The notes under the pieces were generated by a model, which was given only the letters and a program-made list of their open reading frames with translations, had not been told where the DNA came from and did no database searches. From Rhynchopus euleeides (taxonomy: Eukaryota; Euglenozoa; Diplonemea; Diplonemida; Diplonemidae), in the NCBI GenBank assembly GCA_963210315.1, contig OY723322.1:310001-374000 (forward strand): DNA of 64,000 nt, given 5' to 3'. Within the stretch, counting starts at the first letter, position 1; the number at the start of each line of letters is the position of its first letter. The position numbers were made by a program, and so were the translations under genes. Positions 1-10,400 of this stretch are shown piece after piece.

Positions 1-51
1 CCCGTCTGAGATCTTCAATCGACATCGGAATGACAAATCAGCGGGGCATGC

Positions 52-1623
52 TCAGTAGCCAGCCCTCTTGTCTGCAATGGTGAGGAACGGGCTCCCCTGC
101 AACCAGGCATCGTAGTTGCGTTCCCACACCTTCCAACCCAGCTCTCCGTAGTCCGATGTCATGTCAGCGTTGTGTGCGGAGACGACAAGGTTGTCGCACC
201 CCCACAGCCGACTCTCCTGTGGCAGAGGCTCCTGCTGGAACACATCCAAGGCGGCACCTCCGAGGTGGCCCTGCAGTGCGTCGACAAGCGCATCCTCGTC
301 GACAACAGTTCCCCTGCCGATCGAGATGAACACTGCCCCCTCTTTCATGTGCCCAAAGGCTGCTGCGTCGAAGAAGTTCCTGTTGTATGGGGATGGTGCA
401 GACAGAGCTGGTTGCAATGTAGAGTGGGTGTATGACAGCAGGTGTGGTTCGCACGGTGCGTGCTCTCGGGGCTACCCCAAACTACAGTACGGTTGCAACA
501 GAAAATCGGACTTTCCGCCCGCTGCTGCCGAAAAAGTTGCCAAACGTACACATTACTGAACCTCTTCCGTTCAGACAAAGCAAGGCGACAAACCCCACAA
601 AATTCTGGGCAGAAATCACCTATGTTTCAATTTTCGATCCGAAAACAGGCTTCTTGTTGGGAAGGGTGGCAAGACGGGCATACTGTGTCTCAGAAGTGCC
701 TGGGAGAACGGACACGATGAAGTCACACTGGGGGAACATCTCAGCCTTCTGGTCGTTTGTGAATACGGCGTCCGCCAGCCCGTTCTCATCGCCGCGGGAG
801 GCATTCCTGCAGGAAGTGGAGGGAAATACGAACACTCTTAGATGGTGTTCTGCCTTCGGGTGGTGGCTCCAAACAGGTGCACAACACGTGAACACAACAA
901 TGGCTCTCTCTCGTGAGGTTGACGACTGCAAAGAAAAATACAGACGGTTCACTGAATCAGGTTATTTGGGAGCTCACGCGAGGGGCAAGGTGGCAACAGC
1001 GATGTGTAATGCCTGCTTTGTTCCAACTGCACTGCACGCAACTGTGTGACAAACCCCCAACCAATGTCATACCTCCGCATGGCCACAACACGCATGCCGA
1101 AGGCCTTCATCACGCGAGCAGACGCAACGGAGATGTCGCCGAAGCCGACAAACCCGATGGTCTTCCCTGCAACGACATCCATGGTGAAGCGCTCCCACTT
1201 CTTCTCGGCCCGGTTAGCGAGGCAGCGTGTGATCTGCTTGTTGAAGTGCAGCACAGTCGTGGCGACCCACTCAGCCAGGCTGCTGCTAAAGGCGCTGCGC
1301 CCGTTAGTCAGAGGGATGTCCGCACCGCGCCCTGCAAGCATGCACTCCTGGATGAAGGGCTTCATCGCGTCGATGCCTGCAGAGAAGGAATGCACCCAGC
1401 GCACCTTCGGGACCTCGTCCCACAGGTCCACCATCTGACGGGCAAAGCTTGCATTGACGCAGAAGGAGATAAGACAGTCAGCCTCACGCACCTTGTCCAT
1501 GCGCTCCCGCAGGAAGCTGAGATCCCCGATGATGAACTCGACGCCCTTCACTGTCGGCGGGTTGCGGAACACTGAATGTGTGTTGTCCGCCAGCACCGCG
1601 ACAAACCTGTGAGACGCTTTCAT
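52..1623 (-). CDS. D-isomer-specific 2-hydroxyacid dehydrogenase, 3 exons
   Basis: Likely an NAD(P)-dependent oxidoreductase of the D-2-hydroxyacid dehydrogenase family, interconverting a 2-keto acid and its D-2-hydroxy acid; the substrate cannot be told. I place exons at 1623-1073, 806-684 and 379-52, with GT-AG introns of 266 and 304 bp. Splicing gives exactly 333 codons plus a stop, normal for the family. Seen in the protein: VHSFSAGID near residues 78-85, a Rossmann segment GFVGFGDIS (157-165) whose third glycine position is Ser, Arg247 in SIGRGTVVDE, Glu275 in VFQQEPLP and His294 in SAHNAD, which fit the Arg-Glu-His catalytic set. Intron 1 splits the codon of Arg184 (CGG-AG/G) and intron 2 splits Gln225, and both joins restore family-like sequence. 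No targeting peptide is evident. The next gene upstream lies about 1.1 kb away on the same strand. The family is secure; the exact enzyme is not. Confidence 0.88.
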
Positions 1624-2737
1624 GACCTCGGTAGATGAGGCGACCGCGCCCGACTTGTGTAACAGGCCTGCGTGATAAGATGGCTGCAGATAGGGGGGCC
1701 AGGCATGCAGGGCATGCAGTGTCGGAGGAACGGTATAGTCCTAACCGGTTCAATCGGACCCTGAACTGCAGAAAAATTGACGCCAGGGCGATCTGGTTTG
1801 AGGGAGCAATTAAAGACAGAACCAAGCCAGCAATAGGGGGTCAGGGGTGCAGGGGGGGCGGGGATGGCGTCATCATCTTCATCATCATTCCGCAGAAACC
1901 TGCGTCCTTTCCGTGCGCAGAGTGGCACTGTCACAGGGTTTGCAACAAGGCATGCAGGGCAGGGCAGGGGAGAGGGGCGTGATCGAGGGGTCCGAACCCA
2001 AGTGCACAGTGGAGGATGCTTCTGTGCTCGCTTTTTTCCGGCAACACACAAGCCCTCCCCCGCCATGATGGAAAAAAAATATCTCTAATACGACAGGGAG
2101 ATCGGGGAGAAGAGGGGGAGAAAAAAGAAAACGGTACAACAGAAACATGGCATGAGACTCTCTTGTTGGGGATGGTGTGGAAGTGAAAAGGTACAGGAAA
2201 AAAATACAGGATCGGGGGGAGGGGAGGGGGGGGGGAAGCGGCGCTGCCCTGCTTTGGCATCGCACATCGGCTTCAGGCCGGTGGCACGTCTGCCAAACAT
2301 TTTGAGAGAGCACCCGCTGGAGAAGAAGGCATGTTTGTCTGGAAACGTTACCATGTATACCACCTCTCGATGCAGTGGGGTGGCGGGGTGGGGGGGGGAG
2401 CAGAACCCAAAACTGTCCATTCCCGAGACAGTCTGCGAGCCTTCTGGAAGGGATGACTTGGATGGAAGATGAGGGGCTTTCCATCACACACAACACACAC
2501 ATTCTAGGCCATGCGAGGTTCCGTCTCGGTTCTGATCTTGAGGCTATGTGGCACACATCATCAACTAATAAAGAGCGGTTCTTTCGGCACGTCGTGGAGC
2601 CCTAGGAGACCCCTCCCCCTCCCCCTGACCCCCACGTTTGTGATCGTTTGACAAAACAAGTGCCAACTGAAACCGCACCGACCCACCACATCACCATGCC
2701 ACGTGTTGATTTGGTCACCATCACCATCACACTCTAC
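1624..2737. other. Intergenic, no gene seen
   Basis: This space between two minus-strand genes holds only short, poorly supported reading frames and C/T-rich or G-rich low-complexity stretches (for example near 2200-2250 and 2385-2400). It probably contains the 5' region of the dehydrogenase gene and the 3' region of the next gene. I see no RNA gene or repeat shared with the rest of the window. Confidence 0.5.
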
Positions 2738-5257
2738 TCATTCACCAATCGCCGCGGCATGTGTGACACGTATGGACGGATCTACCACCCAAGAGCCCCC
2801 AGCATTGCGCTCCCACGTCTTGAGCACATTCGGCATCGCTGAGAGCGACACACACGGCTCAGACCTCGCCATGGCGCGCCCCTCCTTCACCCTGGCGAGT
2901 GCCGTGGAGAAGCCATCCCCGTCACCCGTCGTGAGGTACCACCGCATGTCACCCGAGGTGTCGATGTTGATCAGAATCCACCTGTCATGCCCGGACGCCC
3001 ACGTCGGCGTCGGGGCATGCGGGTCCTGGATGTGGTACAGCCCCTCCATCGCCTGCACGGCGGGGCACATCACCCACAGCCGCCCCTGCCGGTGCCCCTG
3101 CGGCTGCGGCTGCTCCCCAACAGGCTGGGGCGGGCTGTGCGTCCGCGAATGCCGCACAACCGTAGGCCTCCCCCCTGCGTTCCGGCTCCTCTGCAGCGCA
3201 GGCACCAGCTGCACCCCAGCAACAACTCGCTGGTGCTGGTGATGCGGTGCCTCCTCACCACCCCATGCACCAGGCGTAGCCTGGTGGCCCCCATGCGGCA
3301 TAGCATGCCCAGCATGCGCCTGCGGCATCCCTGGGAACATGAATCGCGTGCTGAGTGCTGCCTGCCCGGGGGGCGCAGCGGTGCTGACACCCGCCCTGAC
3401 GGGGGGCAGCGGCGACCGCTTCCTGGGGGGCGAGCAGACGCGGCTGTGCTCCGCCTTCGCAACCCCCGCGCCGCCGACGCCACCACCCCCCTCGGGCCGC
3501 TGCCGGTTCGGCGTGCGGCGCGGGCTGAACCCGGTGCAGCCCACCCCCACCCCCACCCGGGCCGCCCCGCCGCCAACAATATTCAGATTCTCATCCACCC
3601 TGATGGGCGACATCCGGGGACCCCCACCACCACCACCCGCCTGCGGGGGGGACAGCGGCAGCGGCATTGGCATCTGCAGGGCCCCGGGAGGGGCTGCCAC
3701 CATCACGACATCCTCCTGCAGGTGCTGCGGGAGGGGGAGGGAGCCCGGGTGGGGGGGGGACTCCAGGGTGCGCTCCAGCGGATGCACCAGGATGTCGTCC
3801 GCTGCGGCGGCAGGCCCGGCCTGCAGGGTTGGGGATGCGTGCCGCGGCAGCGCCGCGGGCGGCTGCGTCACGACCTCCACCGCATCCAGCGCTTGGAGCG
3901 CGGGGCTCGCGGGATGCTGCCTCAGGGCAAGGGGTGGTGTCGTGCTCGCCGCACGCCTCCCTGGGGAGGGCCCCGCCCCGCGGGACACCACCATCTGCGC
4001 CCGCTTCAGCGCGGCAACCTCCGTCTCTGCCGCAGTCAGGCGCTGCAGTGTGGTCCGCAGCTCACGCTCCGACTCTGCCAGGGTGAGGGGCACCAGCCGC
4101 AGCTCGTCCAGCTCCCTCCGGAGGCGCTCGTTCTCCCTCTCTGCGCTGTGCAGCGTCAGGCGGGAGTTCTCCGCGTCGCACTGCTGCTGCGATGCTGCCG
4201 CATCGGCAGCCGCCTGTGCGGCGGAGAGGTCTGAGCAGAGCGACGCGCTGTGCTCCTGCTGCAGCGCGAGGTCCTTCTGCAGCACCGCCACACGCGCCTC
4301 CGCGCTGCTGAGGCCCGACGCCTCCGCCTGTGCTTCCGCCAGGGCGTGGCGGAGCTGCGCCCCCTCCACCTCCAACCCACGCCTGCTGGTCTCCAGCTCT
4401 GCGCGGCGCTGCCGCTCCTCCCGCAAGGAGGCCTGCTCGCGGGAGTATTGCGAGGTCAGGAGTTCGATGCGCTGCTCCATCTCGCGTACCCGCTCCGCGC
4501 TGTGCCCGCTGCGCTGCGCGGAGGCGGTGCGGCCCTCCGCCTCCGCAGCGCGGCGCTGCAGGTGCTCGTTCTGCGAGATGAGGAGCCGGAGGTCTGCCTC
4601 CGAGTCGTCGAACTTCTCCTGGAGGGCCTTGCGGTCGGCCCGCAGCAGCTCGCACTGCGTCAGCAGGGTGTCGATCTGGCTGGTGGCGATGCGGAGGCGC
4701 TCTTCAGCTTCGGAGGCAGAGAGGCCCAGCCCCTGGGGGCGTGCAGGGGAGTCGACGATGGCGGTGCGCTTCGGGCTGAAGGGGGGCACCAGGGCGACGG
4801 CGATGCTGGGGTCGACGTGCCAGCCGTCCCCGTCGCCGACCTGCCACTGCGCGATGCGGTGGGGCATCCTGCCGCGGTGTTTGCCGACGGAGGCGATCAG
4901 GCCGGAGCTCTCGGCTGCGTAGAGAGACCCCTTGTCATCTGTGATGATCCACCCTCCAGCGCGTGTAGAGAACAGCCAATGTCGCTGGTCGCCGCTCTCC
5001 CAGATAGGGAAGGAGTTGGCCTGTGGTGGTGGGGGGGGGGGGGTAGTGTAAATAGAAGGAGAAGGAAGCACGCATGTGGTGGTGGTTCCTGATGTTGGTT
5101 CATGCGTTCCTCCGTGGGTTGTGTTTTCGTTTGGTGTGTTGGCGGCTTGGCAGCAGGGAAGGGGGTGTAGACAAGAAGCGTGGTGCATGTGACACACCTG
5201 TTCGTCGATGCGGTGGAAGGTGCCGCTGCAGTGCTCAGCATACAGGGGCGATGACAC
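2738..5257 (-). CDS. Coiled-coil protein flanked by two W-rich domains
   Basis: Function unknown. A GT-AG intron (5197-5021, 177 bp, with a long C-run before its CAG acceptor) splits the first W-rich domain. With it removed, exon 1 (ending HRIDEQ) joins to ANSFPIWESG and gives a domain with W..SG..RHWLF, GGWIITDD and GWHVDPSI. A second copy near the C-terminus (about 3060-2760) has the same landmarks: EGLYHIQD, WASGHDRW, MRWYLTT and SWVVDPSI. Between them lies about 250 residues of heptad-rich coiled coil (about 4735-3985, rich in E, R, L, A and Q), then a Pro/Gly/His-rich linker. The reading frame opens at a GTG near 5257 just after CCACCACAG, so another acceptor may sit there and the true first exon may lie upstream in 5300-5520. 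The downstream stop is firm. The architecture suggests a scaffold or cytoskeletal adaptor, but that is inference. Confidence 0.7.
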   Translation of the reverse strand: MSSPLYAEHCSGTFHRIDEQVCHMHHASCLHPLPCCQAANTPNENTTHGGTHEPTSGTTTTCVLPSPSIYTTPPPPPPQANSFPIWESGDQRHWLFSTRAGGWIITDDKGSLYAAESSGLIASVGKHRGRMPHRIAQWQVGDGDGWHVDPSIAVALVPPFSPKRTAIVDSPARPQGLGLSASEAEERLRIATSQIDTLLTQCELLRADRKALQEKFDDSEADLRLLISQNEHLQRRAAEAEGRTASAQRSGHSAERVREMEQRIELLTSQYSREQASLREERQRRAELETSRRGLEVEGAQLRHALAEAQAEASGLSSAEARVAVLQKDLALQQEHSASLCSDLSAAQAAADAAASQQQCDAENSRLTLHSAERENERLRRELDELRLVPLTLAESERELRTTLQRLTAAETEVAALKRAQMVVSRGAGPSPGRRAASTTPPLALRQHPASPALQALDAVEVVTQPPAALPRHASPTLQAGPAAAADDILVHPLERTLESPPHPGSLPLPQHLQEDVVMVAAPPGALQMPMPLPLSPPQAGGGGGGPRMSPIRVDENLNIVGGGAARVGVGVGCTGFSPRRTPNRQRPEGGGGVGGAGVAKAEHSRVCSPPRKRSPLPPVRAGVSTAAPPGQAALSTRFMFPGMPQAHAGHAMPHGGHQATPGAWGGEEAPHHQHQRVVAGVQLVPALQRSRNAGGRPTVVRHSRTHSPPQPVGEQPQPQGHRQGRLWVMCPAVQAMEGLYHIQDPHAPTPTWASGHDRWILINIDTSGDMRWYLTTGDGDGFSTALARVKEGRAMARSEPCVSLSAMPNVLKTWERNAGGSWVVDPSIRVTHAAAIGE

Positions 5258-5721
5258 AAGCAGGCGGTCCTGTGGTGGTAGGGGCGGTCAAGACACAATG
5301 ATGGAATGAATGTTGGAAAGTGAGACGTTGGCGCTTGGTTGGGGAAGGCAAGCAACCAGCCCTTGGTGGCTAAGGCTGCGGTGAGATCTGCTCTGCTTCT
5401 GGGATTCAAGCAGAGTGTCCTGCACTGCAGACAGCTCCGAGGCCCTGGGGTGGGAATGTATGGAACCCACACCACCCCCACCTCAAACGATACAAACACA
5501 CGAAGCTCTTCAAGACTCGGCACATACCGGCACCTGCGCCCCCTCAGCCATGTGTGCCAGGCACACCTCCCTAAGGAGCCTGCAGGGGTGGATGGTCAGT
5601 GGTCATGCAGGCATTCAAGCAGCAGGCTGTACGGTGTCCTCCTCGGGACATGGTGTGTGGGCAAAGGCGTGAGGGGGTGGGGGTGGGTTGGGGTTGGGGG
5701 GTGGGGGCATTCGATTCGGTT
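5258..5721. other. Region possibly holding the 5' exon(s) of the coiled-coil gene
   Basis: The minus-strand frame at about 5470-5340 reads ASELSAVQDTLLESQKQ, which looks protein-like, and a CCACCACAG acceptor-like site lies just before the first reliable exon of the downstream gene. No convincing donor or start codon was found, so this is only a candidate 5' exon region. Confidence 0.3.
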
Positions 5722-5876
5722 GATTTCGCTGAGACTTTCCTGGAAATCCAAAACAACCACAGCAGGGGCACCCTGCCCCTCTGCGTGGGGAAGGCACAGA
5801 AGGGTTCCCCCAGTTGGCCCGAACCGTCAAGAAAGTAAGACAAAACATCCGTCACTTCAGCTTCCACCCTTCCTCA
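5722..5876. repeat. Dispersed repeat fragment shared with 12446-12508 and 22467-22554
   Basis: The first part (5722-5790, containing TTTCGCTGAGACTTTCCTGG) recurs almost exactly at 12446-12508 in the flank of the lipase/J-domain gene. The second part (about 5788-5876, GGGGAAGGCACAGAAGG to CCACCCTTCCT) recurs at 22467-22554, where it runs directly into the GAGCGTTGACGC motif. This is non-coding in all places. Confidence 0.75.
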
Positions 5877-5885
5877 ATGTCGTTT

Positions 5886-6560
5886 GAGCGTTGACGCTTC
5901 CACACACCCACCCTCACATGGGGAGCAAGTAGCGTTGTTCAGCGCAGAACCAGGAACATTTCTTCCCCTGTTGGCCCTTGCACATCAAAAAAAGGAAAAG
6001 GAAAAAGCGAACAAAAAGTGAAAGCTAATGGGGGAGGGGGTGGGTGGGGTGGGGTAGTGGATGTGGGTGTGGACAACAGAAGGTGAGGCTAGGGGTGCGG
6101 TGGTGTGTAGATGTGTGAGTGTGCGCGTGTGTCTGTTGGCCACTATTCAAATGGGGTAGAACCTGTGCGGTTCTTTCCCCACTTGCGAGAAGGTGGTGGG
6201 AAGGGACAAGGAAGGCGAGACGTGAGAGGGAGAGGGACAGGGGGGTGTGTGGTTGTCGAAAGCGAAGGGAAGACAAGCCTCCCGACACCCTCGAGCAGTG
6301 TGAGTCCTTTCGTTGTCACTACACCACGTTGTTCGCAGCGGCCCCCGGTGAGGGGGGTCGCTGTTTAGTGTTCTCCTGCATGGGTTTTTAAGGAAACGCC
6401 CCTCCCCCACCCTGTGTGCCACCAGAGCCGACAGCCGCGGAGGGCGGGGGTGGGGGAGAAAGGGGCGGGGGGATGGGTGGCGGATCCTCCTTGTTAGGGA
6501 GGGGCGCCCCAACCCCCCAACCTGACTGTGCGAGACATCCAGGCTCGTTTATTTTCCAAA
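5886..6560. repeat. Repeat A, tandem copy 1
   Basis: It begins GAGCGTTGACGCTTCC and contains an A-rich AAAAGGAAAAGG block, a (GT)n-like section near 6110-6130 and a conserved GC-rich tail (CCACCAGAGCCGACAGCCGC near 6420). It is followed directly by a second copy 675 bp on. The tail stops abruptly where the next GAGCGTTGACGC begins. Confidence 0.85.
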
Positions 6561-7390
6561 GAGCGTTGACGCTTCCACACACCCACCCTCACATGGGGAG
6601 CAAGTAGCGTTGTTCAGCGCAGAGCCAGAAACATTTCTTCCCCTGTTGGCCCTTGCACATCAAAAAAAGAAAAGGAAAAGGAAAAAGCAAGCAAAAAATG
6701 AAAGCTAATGGGGAGGGGGTGGGTGGGGTGGGGTAGTGGATGTGGGTGTGGACAACAGAAGGTGAGGCTAGGGGTGCGGTGGTGTGTAGATGTGTGAGTG
6801 TGCGCGTGTGTCTGTTGGCCACTATTCAAAATTATTTCCCCCACTTGTGAGAGGGTGGCGGGAAGGGACAAGGAAGGCGAGACGTGGGTCATTGTCGAGG
6901 AGTGCAGAACACACCGGCACCTGCTATTCATGCGGCACTACCGCACACCAGGGAGCTTCCGAAACAGCCGCATGCACCACGCCCTCTCGAGCGGACGGTG
7001 CATACAGCCAGCCATGTGGTGGCCGAGAGAGAGAGAGAGGGGGGCAGGGGGTGGTGTGTGGTTGTCGAAAGCGAAGGGAAGACAAGCCTCCCGACACCCT
7101 CGAGCAGTGTGAGTCCTTTCGTTGTCACTACACCACGTTGTTCGCAGCGGCCCCCGGTGAGGGGGGTCGCTGTTTCGTGTTCTCCTGCATGGGTTTTTTA
7201 AGGAAACGCCCCTCCCCCACCCTGTGTGCCACCAGAGCCGACAGCCGCGGAGGGCGGGGGTGGGGGAGAAAGGGGCGGGGGGATGGGTGGCGGATCCTCC
7301 TTGTTAGGGAGGGGCGCCCCAACCCCCCAACCTGACTGTGCGAGACATCCAGGCTCGTGTATTTTCCAGACAAGCGCCTGGTATACAAAC
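6561..7390. repeat. Repeat A, tandem copy 2, reaching the lipase/J-domain gene's 3' flank
   Basis: This is a second copy of the preceding unit, again starting GAGCGTTGACGCTTCC. It differs by a small insertion at about 6885-7045 and continues further right (CCAGACAAGCGCCTGGTATA near 7365), a part also present at 19260-19290. The repeat lies immediately 3' of the minus-strand lipase/J-domain gene. A long G-run follows at about 7461-7478. Confidence 0.82.
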
Positions 7391-7485
7391 TGTGTATTAG
7401 TGCAAATCTGAAGGGGAAACAAGAGAAGAGCCGAAGGGTATTCGTCGATCGCGAGATTCGTGGGGGGGGGGGGGGGGGAGGTGTA

Positions 7486-10400
7486 TTAGATAAGTTCAAC
7501 CATCGTCTCGAGCAGCACCTCGATATAGTCCCCCCACGTCTGCGGAGGCTCGGCCTGTGCTTTTGCCTCGAATGCGCGGTGCTGCTCCGCACTCCTCTCC
7601 CACCCCCGGAGAAGGCAGTACTTCCGGTAGTCCCGGTTGTAGTCCTGGAACGCCTTGGTATAGCCCGGCCCCTTTTTGTCCGGATGATGGTCCAACGCCC
7701 CTATGCGGTACGCTTTCCGCGCCTCTTTCTCACTCGGGCGCCTCGGAAAGCCCAACGCCTTTTCGAGCCCGTCGAGCTGCGCCGGGACTGGGTCGTCCCA
7801 CCGCACGATGAACGTTGAGATTCCCCACGCCGCCACCGCGCCCACCACGGCGGGGAGGCACAAGGTCGTCGCCGCCCCTGCTGCACATGCCGCGCAGCCG
7901 AGCGCGGCCAGCTCTGCACCGACGACAGAGCCAGCGGCGAGCGCCGTGCTCACCCCGACGCGCTTCGTCGCGGCGGCGATGGTGACTTTCCGCGGGTCCT
8001 TGTCGGCGAGATCGGTCGTTTTCCACACGTCGTAGACAGCGAACGCGCCCTCTACGGCCGCTTCAGCCCCTGCCACCGCACCACACAGCGCGATGCTCGA
8101 AGCTGCCCGGCAGGAGACTGACGCTGCCGATGACACCGCCGCGCGGACCGCCGACTCCCCCACCGCGCACGCCGCGGCTTGAGCTGCACTATCACTATTC
8201 TTGCCTTCCCTAGCCGACCGACCGTACGACGCAATGCCTCCAGCAGCAGCCGAGACCACCGACCCGATGACACACGCGCGGTTGGCGCTGACGTGCCTTC
8301 GGCTCACACGCTCGGCCACGCCAGACACGAACGCGGTGGCGACCCCAGTGCCCCCTCCGACAGCGGCATCTGCGAAGGCCTCACCAGCGTCAGCGATCCC
8401 AACAGACTCGCCGTCGCGCCACTTCGCGGCGATGCGTTCGCCGGCTCGGAGTGCCGACGCCGTCGCGCCGCCGACCCCGGCTGCGATGCACCGGTTGCCG
8501 ATCTCGCCGCGCTCCCACCGCGACTCAACCTCCTTGTGAGTTTCTTTTCCGTCCGCGTCGAACTGCGTTACCTCTCCCTTCACTTCGTCGACGAGGATTC
8601 CTTTCTCCAGTGTCGTGTCAATCTTTCGGGAACCATCTTTCACCCGCTGACCCTCGGCTTGCGGCAGAGCCTGAAGCGTTGTGGGATCAATCGGCTCGGT
8701 GCTCCGCTCGTACTTCTCCCTGCGGCGTGTGCAGCTCACCTCCCGCAGACCGCCCCAACTGATTTGCTTCGAGTTCTCCTCGGTCCACGACACGTGCCGC
8801 ACTTGCTGCGAGGCCGACAGTGCGATGACGTCTGTGTCAACTGCTTTCTTCCCTGCCGACGCGTTGTCGGCGAAGTACACACGCGACCCACCTTTCACGA
8901 TTTTCTGCTGCGTCACCAGCTTGATCTCGCCGCCTGAGCGCTTCTCATCGCCCCACCTCTGTGTTTCTGTCTCACTGATCACGTGCCCCTTGGTGGGCTC
9001 GACAACCCGATGCTGCGTAGTCCCGACGAAGGCCACCTCCTCAGACCTCTTTTCCCCGGTCACATACTTCGTTGTTGTGCCATCCGCGAGCCGCGCTGCA
9101 GCATCACCGTCAGTCACCCGCTTCCCTGTTGCGAAGTCCGTCTCCACCCCGTGCTTCACATATGTCTCCTGCAGAACGTCCTTCACGGCCGACACTTTGT
9201 CGATCACGGTATAGTCCGACGTCGTCGCCGTCTCAGACGACTGCACCGTCACCGGCTGCGTTGTGTCACTCGCGACCTTCGTCCCCAACACGGTCACCAC
9301 CAGCTTGGTGGTCCCGTGCTGCGCGCCTGGAACCGCCGGGCTGTGCTCGTTCTTCGTGGTGACAGTTGTGTCCTTCCGCGTAAGCGAGACAAACTCCTTC
9401 CGGGACACGCCGCCATCCAGGGTGGACATCGCCGTTGTCTCCCCGAACTTGCCGTTCTCCGTGCTGTGCGCGGACCGCTCGGACTGGTGTGTCGTGTCCG
9501 CGTAGGACGCTGACACGGCTTCGCCGTCGTTTGCGACCAGGCACGAGAACATACCAACTGTTGTGTACTTCACTGTGGCGTCCCCTTCCAAAACGCTGCC
9601 CTTTTGGTGAAGAAAGGTGCCGTACTCGTGCTCGGAACTCGTGATCCGCACCGTGCCGGCGGCCCCGTCGGTGGTGACTGGCACTACCGTAGTCTCCCCC
9701 ACCTCCACAACCGTTGTCTCCCGCTGCGTAGCAATGCCGCTGTCGGCGTCTACGCTTTGTACAGTGCGGAGCGGCGCATCCTGTGCCTTGTAGACAGTAT
9801 TCTTGTGCCGGACCGTCTCCTCGTGCTGCTGCGAACGGTCGCCTACCGCCGCTTCGGTGACGGCGTCGCCTGCCACATGCGTCGTCTGCTCGAATGACGA
9901 CCGCTCCAGCTCTTCGCGAATCGTCGTCTTCAGAACCGTCCCCTGCGCTTCGCCGTAGCTCTGCCCGTGCTGCTCTTCCTTCGAACGGTGCGTGACGGCG
10001 GTGTGTACCCCGAGCTCCTTCTCCACTTTTTGACACTGATCCGCATCCCCGGAGCACACCCGGTGTTCTGTCTCACTCTTCGCCGTCACGGTGTCAAAGC
10101 TTTCGAAGCCGTGTGCGTTTCCTATCTGGCGCGTCTCATGCGGTGCCTTGAGCTGCTCCGTGTCCACCGTCAGGTACTTCGTCTGCACGTGCTCCGAGGT
10201 GCGCTGTTGCGCTGGCGCGTATTCGTGCCGCTTCGTTCTGGTCCCGCGCATAACCCTCCGCTTCTTCGTTTCCTCCCAGCGCAGGTCTTGAAAGATGGAC
10301 TCGTCCACCACCTTCTCATACCGGCTCTTGGACACCCCTTCGCCCGACGGCAGCAACTCGCTGTGCCGCTCCCGTGCGTCCTGCGCCGTCCCGTAGTCGT

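Noticed and set aside
3339-4922. Long plus-strand open frame opposite the coiled-coil gene
   Set aside because: Its composition (Ser/Arg/Cys/Ala-rich without motifs) is that of an antisense shadow of a GC-biased gene; the minus strand has coiled coil, W-rich domains and a spliceable intron.
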